Part shown: positions 23,143 through 32,814 of the stretch, in pieces
How the letters are laid out: the number at the start of each line of letters is the position of its first letter
Numbering within the stretch: position 1 is the stretch's first letter
Source: Paenibacillus caseinilyticus
GTDB taxonomy: Bacteria; Bacillota; Bacilli; Paenibacillales; NBRC-103111
Assembly: GCF_027533645.1 (NCBI RefSeq)
Contig: NZ_JAQAGY010000009.1
Location: forward strand, 186,001-250,000
Length of the DNA stretch: 64,000 nucleotides
Direction: 5' to 3'
Notes under the pieces: model-generated
The model's input: the letters and a program-made list of their open reading frames with translations, nothing else
Told to the model about the DNA's origin: nothing
The model's database searches: none
Program-made: the position numbers and the translations under genes

Positions 23143-24941
23143 GGACTTACCTGAACCGGCTTGGCCGCAAATGGCTGTATAATATGAAGCTCCGGCACAA
23201 AATCCTGTATACCTACCTGCTGCTCATCCTGCTTCCGCTCGGCGCCTACCAGTTCGTCGTGTCGGACAAGGTATCCGGCATCCTGATCAATCATGTCACC
23301 TATTCCGCCGAACAGGGGTTCAACCAGACCTATGCCTTCCTGAGCTACCGGCTGCAGCGGATCGGCGAAACGACCGATGTACTCATTGCCAATCCTTCCA
23401 TCCTCCGTTCGATTACCGATCCCGGCACGACGGGGGACATCCACCGGCAGCTCCAGGATTACAGCGACCTGAAGCAGCAGCTGCGCTCGCTTCAGGACGG
23501 TACCGATATTGCGAGGGTGACCCTCTATGTGGACCGGGCGTATGTGTTCGGCAATGAGACCGAGAACTTCCTGCCCCTGGATATGACGGAGGGGAACGCC
23601 TGCTTCGAGCGGCTCGTGCAGGATAACCCGAAGATGCTGTGGTGCTCGCCGTCGGAGATAGAGACTAGTAACAAAACCCAGGGCGCCGGGGCGAGCCCGT
23701 ATCTCTACGTGGTCCGCAGCCTGCTCGACCCGAACAATTACGAGCGGACGGCCGGCCGTCTGCGGGTGGACGTCAGAGCGGATACGCTGCGGGGCATTCT
23801 TAAGAACGCCAATGCGGTTGAGAAAAGCGTCACGTATCTCGCCTCCAGCGACTCGGAGGTCGTCCTCTCCTCCGATCCCGGCGCCGCGGCTCCTCCCTTC
23901 GCTCTGCCAGCCACCGACAACCGTGGAGAAGTCACGGTGACGATGGAGAGCGACGGAACCTATTACCTGTACCGGCCGATCCCCTCCTCCCGGTGGTCAA
24001 TGGTCACGGCGATTCCGATCGACGAAGTCATGAAGCAGAGCCGGCAGCTGCGCAATGATCTCCTCGCCCTGCTGCTCGTGGTGGCGCTGGCAGCCCATGT
24101 CGTCGCCTATGTGCTGTCCCGCTCGGTCACCCGCCGCATCTCCCATCTGACCAGCCGGCTGAAGGACGTGCAGGAGGGCAGTCTGGTCCCCCTCGCCCAA
24201 GTACAGGGCAAGGATGAGATCGGCGAGCTGATTCAGACCTACAACTTCATGATCGACAAGATCGCCACCATGAATGAGGAACAATACAAGCTCGGCCAGG
24301 AAGTGAAGAACGCGGAGCTGAAGGCGCTGCAGTCCCAGATCAACCCCCACTTCTTGTACAACACGCTCGATCTCATCAACTGGATGGCGAGCAGCGGGAT
24401 GAGCGACGAGATCCGTACGGTCGTCAAGGCGCTCTCCCGCTTCTATAAGGTCAGCCTGAGCAGCGGGCGGGATGTCGTGACCCTCCGCGATGAACTCAAG
24501 CATGTCTCGTTCTATGTGCAGATTCAGAACATCCGCTTCGAGAACAAGATCCGGCTGGTCACCGACGTGCCCGAAGACCTGCTCGGCTATGCCATCCCGA
24601 AGATTACGTTCCAGCCCATCGTCGAGAATGCGATCCTTCACGGCATCCTCGGCCGGGTATCCCGCGAGGGTACGGTAACCATCTCCGCCGCAAGGGAAGG
24701 CGCCGATCTGCTCATCCGCATCACGGACGACGGTATCGGGATGAAGGAGGAGCTCGTGCAGCAGATGAACACCGGCACCTTCCGGGGCACCTTCAAGGGC
24801 AGCGGATACGGCAGCCGCAATGTCATGCAGCGGCTGCAGCATGTGTTCGGCGAGCCCTACGGCCTGGCCTGCCGCAGCAAGCCTGGCGAGGGGACCGCGG
24901 TCAGCCTGCGCATCCCCGCCGTACTGCCGCCCGAAGAATAG
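23139..24941 (+). CDS. YesM-type sensor histidine kinase
   Basis: A 600-residue kinase. TM1 is at about 18-40, the extracytoplasmic dCache-like sensor at about 45-295, TM2 at about 300-322 and HAMP to about 375. LQSQINPHFLYNTLDLIN carries the phosphorylated His. The GHKL domain has PIVENAILHGI and DDGIGM. The ATG overlaps the stop of the regulator gene (ATGA), so the pair is coupled. Together they form the second two-component system of the sugar locus, probably sensing extracellular galactan fragments (inference from neighbours). Confidence 0.93.
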   Translation: MRTYLNRLGRKWLYNMKLRHKILYTYLLLILLPLGAYQFVVSDKVSGILINHVTYSAEQGFNQTYAFLSYRLQRIGETTDVLIANPSILRSITDPGTTGDIHRQLQDYSDLKQQLRSLQDGTDIARVTLYVDRAYVFGNETENFLPLDMTEGNACFERLVQDNPKMLWCSPSEIETSNKTQGAGASPYLYVVRSLLDPNNYERTAGRLRVDVRADTLRGILKNANAVEKSVTYLASSDSEVVLSSDPGAAAPPFALPATDNRGEVTVTMESDGTYYLYRPIPSSRWSMVTAIPIDEVMKQSRQLRNDLLALLLVVALAAHVVAYVLSRSVTRRISHLTSRLKDVQEGSLVPLAQVQGKDEIGELIQTYNFMIDKIATMNEEQYKLGQEVKNAELKALQSQINPHFLYNTLDLINWMASSGMSDEIRTVVKALSRFYKVSLSSGRDVVTLRDELKHVSFYVQIQNIRFENKIRLVTDVPEDLLGYAIPKITFQPIVENAILHGILGRVSREGTVTISAAREGADLLIRITDDGIGMKEELVQQMNTGTFRGTFKGSGYGSRNVMQRLQHVFGEPYGLACRSKPGEGTAVSLRIPAVLPPEE

Positions 24942-24962
24942 GCGGAAGGGAAATGAATATTT

Positions 24963-25011
24963 TAGAGCGCGAGGCCGGGACTGCAGCCTATAGTCCCGGC
25001 CTCGCGCTCTA
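24963..25011. terminator. Bidirectional terminator, 20-bp perfect stem
   Basis: A perfect 20-bp inverted repeat (24963-24982 and 24992-25011, beginning TAGAGCGCGAGGCCGG) with a 9-nt loop. TTATTGT follows on the plus side and AAAATATT-type sequence flanks the other side. It lies between convergent genes, the kinase and cysK. Confidence 0.9.
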
Positions 25012-25056
25012 TTATTGTCTGGAACGCTTGAACGCCTGCCACAGTCTGCGGCTGCC

Positions 25057-26019
25057 CTACCTTGCTTCTACTGGGGAAGCATGCGACGGATCCGGATATA
25101 ACGCCGTAGATAAGTAACGTTCGCCCGTATCCGGCAGGAGCACGACTATGTTTTTGCCTACGTTTTCCTTCCGGCCCGCGAGCTGGACTGCGGCATAGAC
25201 GGCGGCACCGGACGAAATACCGACGAGCAGACCTTCGCTCCTGGCAAGCTGGCGTGCGGTCTCGAATGCTTCATCGTTATTCACTTGGACAATCTCATCC
25301 ACCACCGACGGATTAAAGTTATCCGGCACAAAACCGGCACCGATGCCTTGAATTTGGTGCACCCCGCGTCTCCCTCCGGAAAGTACGGGGGAATCGGCTG
25401 GCTCCACGGCTACAATTTGGACGGATGGTTTACGGCTTTTGAGGAGTTCGCCTACCCCGGAGATCGTTCCTCCCGTGCCTACCCCGGCAACGAACAAATC
25501 CACCGCGCCCTCTGTATCCCTCCAAATCTCCTCCGCCGTGGTTTTCTTATGAGTCCCCGGATTGGCCGGATTCTTGAACTGCTGCGGAATGAAGGAATGA
25601 GGAATATCCTTAGCCAGTTCCTCGGCCCGCTTAATCGCACCCGCCATCCCCTCAGCCGCAGGGGTCAGCACCAATTCGGCCCCGAGTGCGGTCAGCAGCT
25701 TCCGGCGTTCCAGGCTGAAGCTCTCAGGAAGCGTAATGATTAGCTTATAGCCAAGCGCGGCCGCGGCAAAGGCAAGCCCGACGCCTGTGTTTCCGCTCGT
25801 AGGTTCAATCAGTACCGAGTCCGAGTGGAGGTGCCCTTGTTCCTCCGCATCTTTGATCAGGGCAAACCCAATACGGTCCTTCACGCTTCCCGCCGGATTA
25901 AAGTATTCTAGTTTGGCCATAATGCGGGCCTGGACGGAATGGAGTTGGGTGAAATTCGAAAGCTCCAGCAATGGAGTGTTTCCGATAAGCTCAGTCAGAT
26001 TCTTCGCTATTCTGGACAC
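25057..26019 (-). CDS. cysK: Cysteine synthase A (O-acetylserine sulfhydrylase)
   Basis: A 320-residue PLP enzyme that makes cysteine from O-acetylserine and sulfide. PLP lysine K47 lies in NPAGSVKDR. The substrate loop is PTSGNTG and the phosphate-binding loop is VGTGGTISG. Length is normal. The start is GTG (26019), with AGGAGG upstream. Compared with many CysK proteins it shows no odd residues in these motifs. A single-gene unit: a promoter (TTGGCA-18-TAGAAT on the minus strand) lies upstream and a bidirectional terminator downstream. CymR control is common for cysK in Bacillales but I see no certain CymR box. Confidence 0.96.
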   Translation of the reverse strand: MSRIAKNLTELIGNTPLLELSNFTQLHSVQARIMAKLEYFNPAGSVKDRIGFALIKDAEEQGHLHSDSVLIEPTSGNTGVGLAFAAAALGYKLIITLPESFSLERRKLLTALGAELVLTPAAEGMAGAIKRAEELAKDIPHSFIPQQFKNPANPGTHKKTTAEEIWRDTEGAVDLFVAGVGTGGTISGVGELLKSRKPSVQIVAVEPADSPVLSGGRRGVHQIQGIGAGFVPDNFNPSVVDEIVQVNNDEAFETARQLARSEGLLVGISSGAAVYAAVQLAGRKENVGKNIVVLLPDTGERYLSTALYPDPSHASPVEAR

Positions 26020-26059
26020 GCGGCACGACCTCCTGATAATTCATTCCCACTAACTTGGT

Positions 26060-26089
26060 ATTCTATGATAACACTATCATTTCTGCCAA
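26060..26089 (-). promoter_or_regulatory. cysK promoter
   Basis: On the minus strand TTGGCA (26089-26084), an 18-bp spacer and TAGAAT (26065-26060) lie 41 bp ahead of the GTG start. A reasonable SigA-type promoter. Confidence 0.5.
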
Positions 26090-26130
26090 ATAGAAGCAAA
26101 CGACCCTCAAGGAACGCGATACGTAGGCAT

Positions 26131-26160
26131 AAAAAAAGCAGCTTGCGCACGGCAAGCTGC
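26131..26160 (-). terminator. Terminator of the NTF2-like gene
   Basis: On the minus strand GCAGCTTGC-CGTGC-GCAAGCTGC is followed by seven T. It lies 61 bp past the stop of the gene at 26221 and separates it from cysK. Confidence 0.88.
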
Positions 26161-26220
26161 CCCTCAACTGTTCGTTAACCCGTCCCAGTCCGACCAGGCG
26201 TCCGAGGCCTCCCGGTGGAT

Positions 26221-26604
26221 TTAGCTGTAATCCTCTATCCTTACGATTTTTCCTTCGCTCAACTCGAAGAGGGATTTCCCTTGCAGCTCCAGCGTCTCTC
26301 CCGCCTTGAGTCCGTTCGGCAAATCAACAGCCAGTACCCCTTCGTAATCAATCCGCACCTCTACGACCTCATCCATCATCCTGTAGTCTGTAATGGTCTG
26401 CTGCCGGCTCGCGAACATGTGTGAAGCGTTCTCCGCCAGTTCCCTGAACTCTTGGATGCCTCGGGTCTGCGTGTTCATCTCCCCGCCAGCGAAATTCCTG
26501 AACACGATATCGGGGTGCAGAAGGGTAAGCATTCCCTCCACATCGAATGAATTGTAAGCCTCGATATAACGTTCAATGATAGCCTTAGTCCCCTGCCCGC
26601 TCAT
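26221..26604 (-). CDS. NTF2-like (SnoaL-type) protein
   Basis: A 127-residue cone-fold protein. AIIERYIEAYNSFDVEGMLT is followed by LLHPDIVFRNFAGGE, then a beta-sheet half ending LFELSEGKIVRIEDYS, the usual SnoaL_2/NTF2-like pattern. Such proteins are small ligand-binding or isomerase-like scaffolds and the substrate cannot be predicted. The start is ATG 26604 with GGAGGAG upstream. Single gene with its own terminator. Confidence 0.85.
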   Translation of the reverse strand: MSGQGTKAIIERYIEAYNSFDVEGMLTLLHPDIVFRNFAGGEMNTQTRGIQEFRELAENASHMFASRQQTITDYRMMDEVVEVRIDYEGVLAVDLPNGLKAGETLELQGKSLFELSEGKIVRIEDYS

Positions 26605-26669
26605 CCATCATTCTCCTCCTGAAATATACTCATCCATCCATCAAAGCCCGCTTCCTGTCCGTGCCGCTG

Positions 26670-27803
26670 TCACTGCAATCCGAGTTCATCGCGGATCTTA
26701 TCCGCAACCAGCCGATCCGGCGAACGCTCTCCCCGCCCGCTCCTTAGGCGGTTGCATAGCACCGCTACCGAGAGGCCGCTCTCCGGGTCGGCATATCCGA
26801 TCATGCCGCCTAAGCCGGAATATCCGAATGCCAGCGGATTAGTCCCCATGGCATCACCGCTGCCCGCATGGCCCAGCGTATAGCCAAGCCCCAGCCGGTT
26901 AGGCACGCCCATGACCTCATCGACTCCTTCCCACTGCAGAGCCGTCGCGGCCGCCAGAGAGGCCGGCTCCAGAAGCTGTCCCCCCGACACGCCCCCGCCT
27001 ATCAACGAGGCGTACATCCGGGCTAAGGCCCGCGCCGTCGCGACGGCATTCGCGGCCGGTACGGCCGCTTGGTGGAACCACGGCTCGTTCCACTCCGGGT
27101 TCGCGACAGGGACCACGGCCGGAGGCAGCACCCGCTTGATCAGCATGCCGTCCGGCAGGGATGCGATCGGCAGGGCGTCCCCGCTGATCTCGGCGATGCG
27201 CGGCAGCGCGTCCTCGGAAGCGCCAATGTACAGCTCCGTCCCGATCCCGAGCGGCCTATTGATTTCATCCTGAACGATTCGGGAGAACGACCGTCCATCC
27301 GCCCGGGATGCCGTCTCCCCCAAGATCCATCCGACCGTAAGCCCATGGTAGCCTGACTTGCTGCCCGGTTCCCAGATCGGCTCCAACCTCTCCATCTCAC
27401 GGACCATAGCCTCCCAATCACAGATGAGCTCCATATCCGCATGCTCCGGCATCAGCGGCACGCCGGCCGTATGGGTCAGCATCTGGCGAAGCGTAATGTG
27501 TTCCTTGCCGCCCGCCCCGAACTGCGGCCAGTAATGCGCTATCCGCTCATCGTAGTGAAGCTTGCCCTGCTGAACGAGGATATGGATGGCGGTAGATGTA
27601 ATTCCTTTGGAACAGGATTGGATATTGAACAGCGTGTCCGGCTTTACCGGCCGCTGTCCCGCGGCGTCTGCGCTGCCGGAACAGGCATCCAGAAGAAGCT
27701 GGCCTTTCCAATAGGCGGCCGCTTGGAAGCCTGCTCCCGGATCGCCTGCCGCCAGATCGTCCAATATCTCTTGGACTCGCGCCTGAAGCAATAGAGCTGT
27801 CAT
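26670..27803 (-). CDS. Serine hydrolase of the beta-lactamase (class C/EstB) fold
   Basis: A 377-residue protein with no signal peptide, hence probably cytoplasmic. The nucleophile motif SxxK is SCSK (NIQSCSKGITS). The second motif is YHG (SGYHGLTVG) where class C beta-lactamases have YSN, and the third region is GHAGSGD rather than KTG. These replacements fit esterase/D-aminopeptidase-like members rather than a resistance enzyme. The start is taken as ATG 27803, behind a G-rich but not ideal site; an upstream frame to 27881 looks non-coding. Physiological substrate unknown. Confidence 0.85.
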   Translation of the reverse strand: MTALLLQARVQEILDDLAAGDPGAGFQAAAYWKGQLLLDACSGSADAAGQRPVKPDTLFNIQSCSKGITSTAIHILVQQGKLHYDERIAHYWPQFGAGGKEHITLRQMLTHTAGVPLMPEHADMELICDWEAMVREMERLEPIWEPGSKSGYHGLTVGWILGETASRADGRSFSRIVQDEINRPLGIGTELYIGASEDALPRIAEISGDALPIASLPDGMLIKRVLPPAVVPVANPEWNEPWFHQAAVPAANAVATARALARMYASLIGGGVSGGQLLEPASLAAATALQWEGVDEVMGVPNRLGLGYTLGHAGSGDAMGTNPLAFGYSGLGGMIGYADPESGLSVAVLCNRLRSGRGERSPDRLVADKIRDELGLQ

Positions 27804-27993
27804 ATGGATCGAAGCCCCCCATGCATAATGAATTTCAATGATTATACGACGGAACAACGAAGAAGGACAGATCCAAAACAAATATAACCCTTTTGTACCC
27901 CTCCATCCGAGCGAGCAGCGGCGCAGACCGGAGGTGATGGGGGTATAGTCTCCAGGCTGCTATTCTGCACAAAAATCCAGGATGGGGAGGACC

Positions 27994-28848
27994 TCAAAGG
28001 CGGGGAGCTGCTGCGCCCGATTGATGCCATGCCATCAGCTTCTCCTCCGTCTGCGTACCCGGCAGCGGCATGTAAATGCAGCACATCAAATTCTCCAAAT
28101 CGTTGATTTGGTTGAACGTGATGATCTCGAAGAAGAGAAGCCCCAGGGATTCATGCCGGATCTCCACTTGGAGTCCGTTCTTATCGGCCACCTCGTGCAG
28201 CGGCCACCACTCGGCGAACTCCCTGCTCTCCTCCGCCAGCGCTTCCGCGAGCTCGATGTACCACTGCTGATCGGCAGACCGGTCGTACACCTTTCGGTAG
28301 AACGAAAGCGCCACCCTGGTCGTTTGTTCCCAGTTGACAATTCGCGTACGGTAGGCCGGATGCGTGAATGCCAGCCTCAGCATCTGCCTGCCCTCCGGGG
28401 GCACCATCGAATAATCGGCGAGAATCGCGCAAGCGACCGGATTCCATGCAATCAGCCGGTTCTCCGGACCAATGACGAGGAACGGGTAAGGCGTGTTCAT
28501 GACCAGGCTGGAAAAAGCGGGGGATAATCGGTACTCGGACAAATCGCGTGCCGGGGAGGCATAGCGCCCCGAGAGCAAGTATAGGTATTGACGCTCCGCC
28601 GTATTCAGCTGCAAGGCGGAAGCAAGGCGGCCCAGAACTTCGGCAGACGCAGCCACCTCACGCCCCTGTTCGAGCCAGGTGTACCATGTCGTGCTCACAT
28701 CGGCGAGCTGGGCGACTTCCTCCCGGCGCAATCCGGGCGTCCTGCGGCGCGTATACCCTCTTGGCAGACCGGTCTGCTCGGGGGACAGGCAGCTTCTGCG
28801 CTTTTTCAAAAATTCGCCTATCGCTTTCCGGTTATGATTAGCTTCCAT
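27994..28848 (-). CDS. XRE-family regulator with MmyB-type ligand domain
   Basis: A 284-residue regulator. The N-terminal HTH (about 8-80) carries the characteristic RRTPGLRREEVAQLADVSTT then WYTWLEQGREV. A PAS-like MmyB/MLTR ligand-binding domain (about 105-260) has WNPVACAIL and HPAYRTRIVNWE. These proteins, common in actinobacteria and Paenibacillus, usually regulate a divergent enzyme gene. Here that is the HSL-type esterase, 134 bp away. The ribosome binding site is weak (GGAG 11 nt upstream). The ligand is unknown, possibly a fatty acid or other lipophile. Confidence 0.9.
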   Translation of the reverse strand: MEANHNRKAIGEFLKKRRSCLSPEQTGLPRGYTRRRTPGLRREEVAQLADVSTTWYTWLEQGREVAASAEVLGRLASALQLNTAERQYLYLLSGRYASPARDLSEYRLSPAFSSLVMNTPYPFLVIGPENRLIAWNPVACAILADYSMVPPEGRQMLRLAFTHPAYRTRIVNWEQTTRVALSFYRKVYDRSADQQWYIELAEALAEESREFAEWWPLHEVADKNGLQVEIRHESLGLLFFEIITFNQINDLENLMCCIYMPLPGTQTEEKLMAWHQSGAAAPRL

Positions 28849-28981
28849 AAGACCTATACTCCGATCCGGGTAGTTTTTATACTAGTTACGTTCCCTACTG
28901 GTTCAAGCAATAGAGGCATGTTAACCTCAGTTCAAGCCGCAGCTGCAATATCATTATAACTTGGGAAAGAAGGAATCCGAT

Positions 28982-29914
28982 ATGGCGCTTCATCCGCAAG
29001 CCGAACAATTCTTGAATGACATCGCCTCGTCCCCCCTGTCGAACGAGATCGAACCGGAACAATTACGGGAGGCCGTAGCCGGCACAGCCATCTCCGATGT
29101 GCACGATCTGGCCTCCGTTGAGGACGTAAGGGCTCCCGGCCCTTATGGCGACTTGCCGATGCGGATCTACCGGCCCCAGAAGGCAGGTGTGCTGCCGGTC
29201 ATCGTATTCTACCATGGGGGCGGCTTTGTCCTCTGCAATGTCCAGAAATACGACCCGTTATGCCGCAAGCTGGCCGCCCTGACGGGATGTGCCGTCGTTT
29301 CGGTCGATTACCGGCTGGCTCCGGAATACAAATTCCCCGTTGCGGCACACGAAGCTGTCTTCGCCGTGAAGTGGGTGGCCCAAAGCTGCGCTTCGCTCGG
29401 CTTCGATCCGGACCGGATCATCGTCGCAGGAGACAGTGCCGGCGGCAATCTGGCTGCGGTGGCCGCCAGGCAAGCCATTGCCGAGGGTATTCCCGGGCTT
29501 ATCGCTCAAATCTTGATCTGCCCGATGACCGATTTTGCCCATACCTACGAGTCTTACAGTCAGTTCGCATCGGGATATTTTCTTACCAAAGACATGCTGG
29601 ATTATTTCACGCATCATTACCTGCGAGACGATGCCGATCGTATGGATCCGCTTGCCTCCCCCATGCTGGGATCCTTCGACGGCTTGCCGCCTGCCCTGAT
29701 TTTGACGGCCGAATACGACCCGGTACGCGATGAAGGCGAGTCGTACGGCCGCCGCTTACTGGAATCCGGGGTCAGCGTCACATCGAGGCGCTACCTCGGA
29801 ATGGTCCACGGGTTCTACTCCATGACCGACTTGTTCGACGATGGCCATGCCGTCTATGAAGATATTCGGAGTATGCTGAACAGCCTCCTTCAACCGGCAG
29901 AACTTTCTTACTGA
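28982..29914 (+). CDS. Alpha/beta hydrolase, HSL-type esterase/lipase
   Basis: A 310-residue esterase. The oxyanion-hole motif is YHGGGFV, the nucleophile S lies in GDSAGGNL, acid D is in ILTAEYDPVRDEG and His is in MVHGFYSM: all hormone-sensitive-lipase family hallmarks. It has no signal peptide, so it acts in the cytoplasm on short- to medium-chain esters. The start at 28982 has GAAGGAA 7 nt upstream; an ATG seven codons earlier lacks a site. It is divergent from the MmyB-type regulator that probably controls it. Confidence 0.93.
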   Translation: MALHPQAEQFLNDIASSPLSNEIEPEQLREAVAGTAISDVHDLASVEDVRAPGPYGDLPMRIYRPQKAGVLPVIVFYHGGGFVLCNVQKYDPLCRKLAALTGCAVVSVDYRLAPEYKFPVAAHEAVFAVKWVAQSCASLGFDPDRIIVAGDSAGGNLAAVAARQAIAEGIPGLIAQILICPMTDFAHTYESYSQFASGYFLTKDMLDYFTHHYLRDDADRMDPLASPMLGSFDGLPPALILTAEYDPVRDEGESYGRRLLESGVSVTSRRYLGMVHGFYSMTDLFDDGHAVYEDIRSMLNSLLQPAELSY

Positions 29915-29983
29915 CATAGAATCAGCGGTTGAAGAATTAGGGGAAGCAGGCAGCGCGATAGCTGTCATTGTCACGAGACGCCA

Positions 29984-30017
29984 GAACAGCCCGCCTCCAA
30001 GCTCAGGCGGGCTGTTC
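29984..30017. terminator. Convergent-gene hairpin
   Basis: GAACAGCCCGCCT (29984-29996) / AGGCGGGCTGTTC (30005-30017), a perfect 13-bp stem with an 8-nt loop, between convergent genes. The T-tract is poor but the position supports terminator function. Confidence 0.65.
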
Positions 30018-30080
30018 GTTAGGAACAACTAGGACGGGCGAAAAATACTTCTGCCTGCCGCAAAACGGTTAGGATTTCAC

Positions 30081-30344
30081 TTATCTCCGTTTGCTGTTCA
30101 CCGGTTTCTCCATCGCATGCAGATCCTCTTCGAGCGCAGTCATCTTTTCTCCGACCACCTTTACGACATCCTGGATCGCTGCATTGTACATGAAGGGACC
30201 GAGCTCCTTGATCATATAGTCGAGCAAAAATTCCGCCGCCAGGTCCCCGATCTCCTCTCCTCTTTCTTCCTCAAAATAGGCTTGCACCCGTTGGATTAAT
30301 TGATCTTTCTGGTCTTTGGGCAGTTTGACTATGAACAAGTTCAC
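30081..30344 (-). CDS. DUF2164 family protein
   Basis: An 87-residue soluble protein matching DUF2164: LIQRVQAYFEEERGEEIGDL, AAEFLLDYMIKELGPFMYNA and AIQDV. Function unknown. The start is given as GTG 30344, but GGAG is only 3 nt away; a TTG two codons downstream has better spacing. Single gene. Confidence 0.85.
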   Translation of the reverse strand: MNLFIVKLPKDQKDQLIQRVQAYFEEERGEEIGDLAAEFLLDYMIKELGPFMYNAAIQDVVKVVGEKMTALEEDLHAMEKPVNSKRR

Positions 30345-30488
30345 CAGCTCCTATAAAGGGAATGTTGAAAGGATTGTGTTGTTTCTATATGTCAATTCAA
30401 GAGAAGATCGCTTATTCCTGCCTCGGTATCTGCCCCTAAGACAGGGACGGCCACCTAAGACCGGCATTCCCTCCTCTCCGGAACTGCC

Positions 30489-30532
30489 AAAAACACCGTC
30501 CTTCGGATGCCCTGGGGCTGCGAAGAACGGTG
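30489..30532 (-). terminator. Terminator of galactan operon II
   Basis: On the minus strand CACCGTTCTTCG pairs with CGAAGGACGGTG over a 15-nt loop and is followed by TTTTT. It lies 57 bp past the stop of the GH42 gene, the last gene of the operon. Confidence 0.85.
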
Positions 30533-30588
30533 CTGGCGGTATTCTGTATTCGTTATTCCATTAGACCGCAGGCGGCTAACGGACCAAT

Positions 30589-32655
30589 CTATTTAGCGGG
30601 ACGTTTCAGCACGAGACACTCGAACCCGTCCAGCCGTACGATCGACGACGCCGGCTCACCGGTCAGCAGCTCCGTGTATGCTTCCATGTCTCCCAGGTCA
30701 ACCACAGTCTCAGAGGCCCCAAAATTCAGCAGGAAGACAAAATCATGCTCGCCATCCGTCCTCATCTGGGCGGTGACGCCTTCAGGAAGGGTTCCTGTCA
30801 GCACCGGCTTCACTCCTGTCTCGGATAGTATCGACTCATAGAAATGATCGTGGAACGGCGCTTTGTTCCTCGAAGCGATGTAATAGGCCTTGCCCTTGCC
30901 CAGCCGGTTCACCGTCAGCGCCGGACGGCCTGCATAGAAGTCGCTCCCGTAAGAGGCCAGCGCCTCAGCCCCTTCGAGATGCACAAGGTCGCACAGCTCG
31001 TAGGCTTCGTAGGAAGCCTGCAGTGCAAGCGGGCCGTTCTGCCCGGCAAGCACCGTGTTCGTCTGGCCGTCATGCAGCCCGTCGATCTCCTCGGACCAGA
31101 TGCCGAGTGTGCGGCGCAGCGGTCCCGGGAAACCGCCGAGGAAGCAGAGGTCGCTCTCGTTCACGATCCCCGACCAGTAAGTAGTTACCAGGGTCCCCCC
31201 GTTCTCCACGAACTTCTCCAGCCGCTCGCCCACGCCCTGCCGGACCATGTACAGCATCGGAGCGACGACTACTTTGTACTTGCTGAAGTCGCAGTCCATC
31301 GAGAGGATATCGACCGGAATCCCCCGGGACCAGAACGGCTTGTAATGCTCGAGCACGGTCTCCTCGTGGTGAATGCCGACATTACGCGGACCCTGCGAAT
31401 CCTTCACGGCCCACCGGTTCTCCCAATCGTAGATGATCGCCACTTCCGGCTCGACCGAGGTGCCGACGACCTCCGCGAGCTTCTCGAGCGCCTCGCCTAC
31501 CTCCGTCACATCGCGGAACACCCGGGTATGCTCATGGCCCGCATGGTCGACGACTGCCCCGTGCAGCTTCTCCGAGGAACCCCGGCTCTTGCGCCACTGG
31601 AAGTATTGGACGCTGTCCGAGCCGTGGGCTACCGCCTGCAGGGAAGACAGCAGGTGCATGCCCGGCTTCTTCAGCTTGCTGACTTCCTGCCAATTCGTCA
31701 GGCTCGGCGTGCTCTCCATGAGCAGGAACGGCTGGCCGCCCTTGAGCGAACGGTTAATATCGTGGAAGAAGGCGAAGCGCACCGCCTGATCGATATCCCC
31801 CTCGTTATCGTGCCACGTCGGGTAAGCGTCCCAGGAGACGAAATCCAGGGACTCCGCGAACTTCCAGTAGTTCAGTCCCTCGTAGTTCTCCATCAGATTG
31901 GTCGTCACCGGCAGCTCCGGGTTCACTTCCTTCAGCGGCGCGATCTCATGCTTCATGAAGTCGACGGTCTGGTCGGTGACGAACCGCTTCCAGTCGATGT
32001 TCATCGCATGGACGAACGACTCGCCGTGCGGCGCCGGCGATTCAACCTGGGACCAATCTGTGTAGGTATGGCTCCAGAACGATGTCCACCAGGCATCATT
32101 AAGAGCCTCCAGCGAGCCATAGCGCTGCTGCAGCCAGCCGCGGAACGCATCCTGGCAGTAATCGCAATGGCACTCGCCGCCATACTCGTTGGAGATGTGC
32201 CAGCCGATCACGGCCGGATGGTCCGAGTATCGCTCAGCGAGCAGGCGGTTCATGATCCCCGTCTTCTCGCGGTAGACAGGGGAGGTGTAGCAGTGATTGT
32301 GGCGCTGACCGTGCAGGTTGCGCACCCGGTTCGCACCCGTGCGCAGCACCTCCGGGTACTTCGCGGACATCCAAGCCGGGCGGGCGCCGCTCGGCGTAGC
32401 GAGGAACGCGTAGATGCCGTTCTCGGTGAAAGAGTCCAGCAGGCGGTCGAGCCAGGCCCACTCGAACCGGCCTTCTTCCGGCTCGAGGGAAGCCCAGGCG
32501 AAGATGCCTACCGACATGACGTTGCACTTCGCGAGCTTCATCAGCCGCAGGTCTTCCTTCAGGATCTCCGGGTATTTTTGCCATTGATCCGGGTTATAAT
32601 CGGCGCCGTGCAGCATCTTCGGCACTCTGGGGCTGACGGGAGGATATTTGGTCAT
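30589..32655 (-). CDS. ganA: GH42 beta-galactosidase
   Basis: A 688-residue cytoplasmic enzyme releasing galactose from beta-galacto-oligosaccharides. A TIM barrel begins LHGADYNPDQW. Acid/base E157 lies in WHISNEYGG and nucleophile E314 in FLLMESTPS. The zinc-cluster cysteines of A4-type GH42 enzymes are present (C122, C162, C164, C167). The trimerisation and C-terminal beta domains complete a normal length. There is no signal peptide, so its substrate must be imported, fitting the permeases and receptor encoded upstream in the operon. The equivalent in B. subtilis is GanA in the gan operon. Confidence 0.95.
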   Translation of the reverse strand: MTKYPPVSPRVPKMLHGADYNPDQWQKYPEILKEDLRLMKLAKCNVMSVGIFAWASLEPEEGRFEWAWLDRLLDSFTENGIYAFLATPSGARPAWMSAKYPEVLRTGANRVRNLHGQRHNHCYTSPVYREKTGIMNRLLAERYSDHPAVIGWHISNEYGGECHCDYCQDAFRGWLQQRYGSLEALNDAWWTSFWSHTYTDWSQVESPAPHGESFVHAMNIDWKRFVTDQTVDFMKHEIAPLKEVNPELPVTTNLMENYEGLNYWKFAESLDFVSWDAYPTWHDNEGDIDQAVRFAFFHDINRSLKGGQPFLLMESTPSLTNWQEVSKLKKPGMHLLSSLQAVAHGSDSVQYFQWRKSRGSSEKLHGAVVDHAGHEHTRVFRDVTEVGEALEKLAEVVGTSVEPEVAIIYDWENRWAVKDSQGPRNVGIHHEETVLEHYKPFWSRGIPVDILSMDCDFSKYKVVVAPMLYMVRQGVGERLEKFVENGGTLVTTYWSGIVNESDLCFLGGFPGPLRRTLGIWSEEIDGLHDGQTNTVLAGQNGPLALQASYEAYELCDLVHLEGAEALASYGSDFYAGRPALTVNRLGKGKAYYIASRNKAPFHDHFYESILSETGVKPVLTGTLPEGVTAQMRTDGEHDFVFLLNFGASETVVDLGDMEAYTELLTGEPASSIVRLDGFECLVLKRPAK

Positions 32656-32814
32656 GAGTGTTCACACCTTCATCGTAGAATAAAGCCCGCTCCCTCCCGA
32701 AGGAAAGAGCGGGACCTTGTAAGAGCACTACTGCAGCTTGACTTGCTTTTACTCTTCTTTGTGGATCTTGATATAGGCTCTTACATGTTACGGCCATAAG
32801 CTATAAGCTGTCCG

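Noticed and set aside
26020..26100. CymR or S-box-like operator upstream of cysK
   Set aside because: Some resemblance around the TTGGTATTC stretch, but not enough to the consensus I know to call it.
26670..27803. Beta-lactamase resistance gene
   Set aside because: No signal peptide, YHG instead of YSN and no KTG motif; this fits the esterase/peptidase branch of the fold.
30844..32799. 651-codon plus-strand ORF
   Set aside because: Antisense shadow of the GH42 gene, whose catalytic residues are intact on the minus strand.
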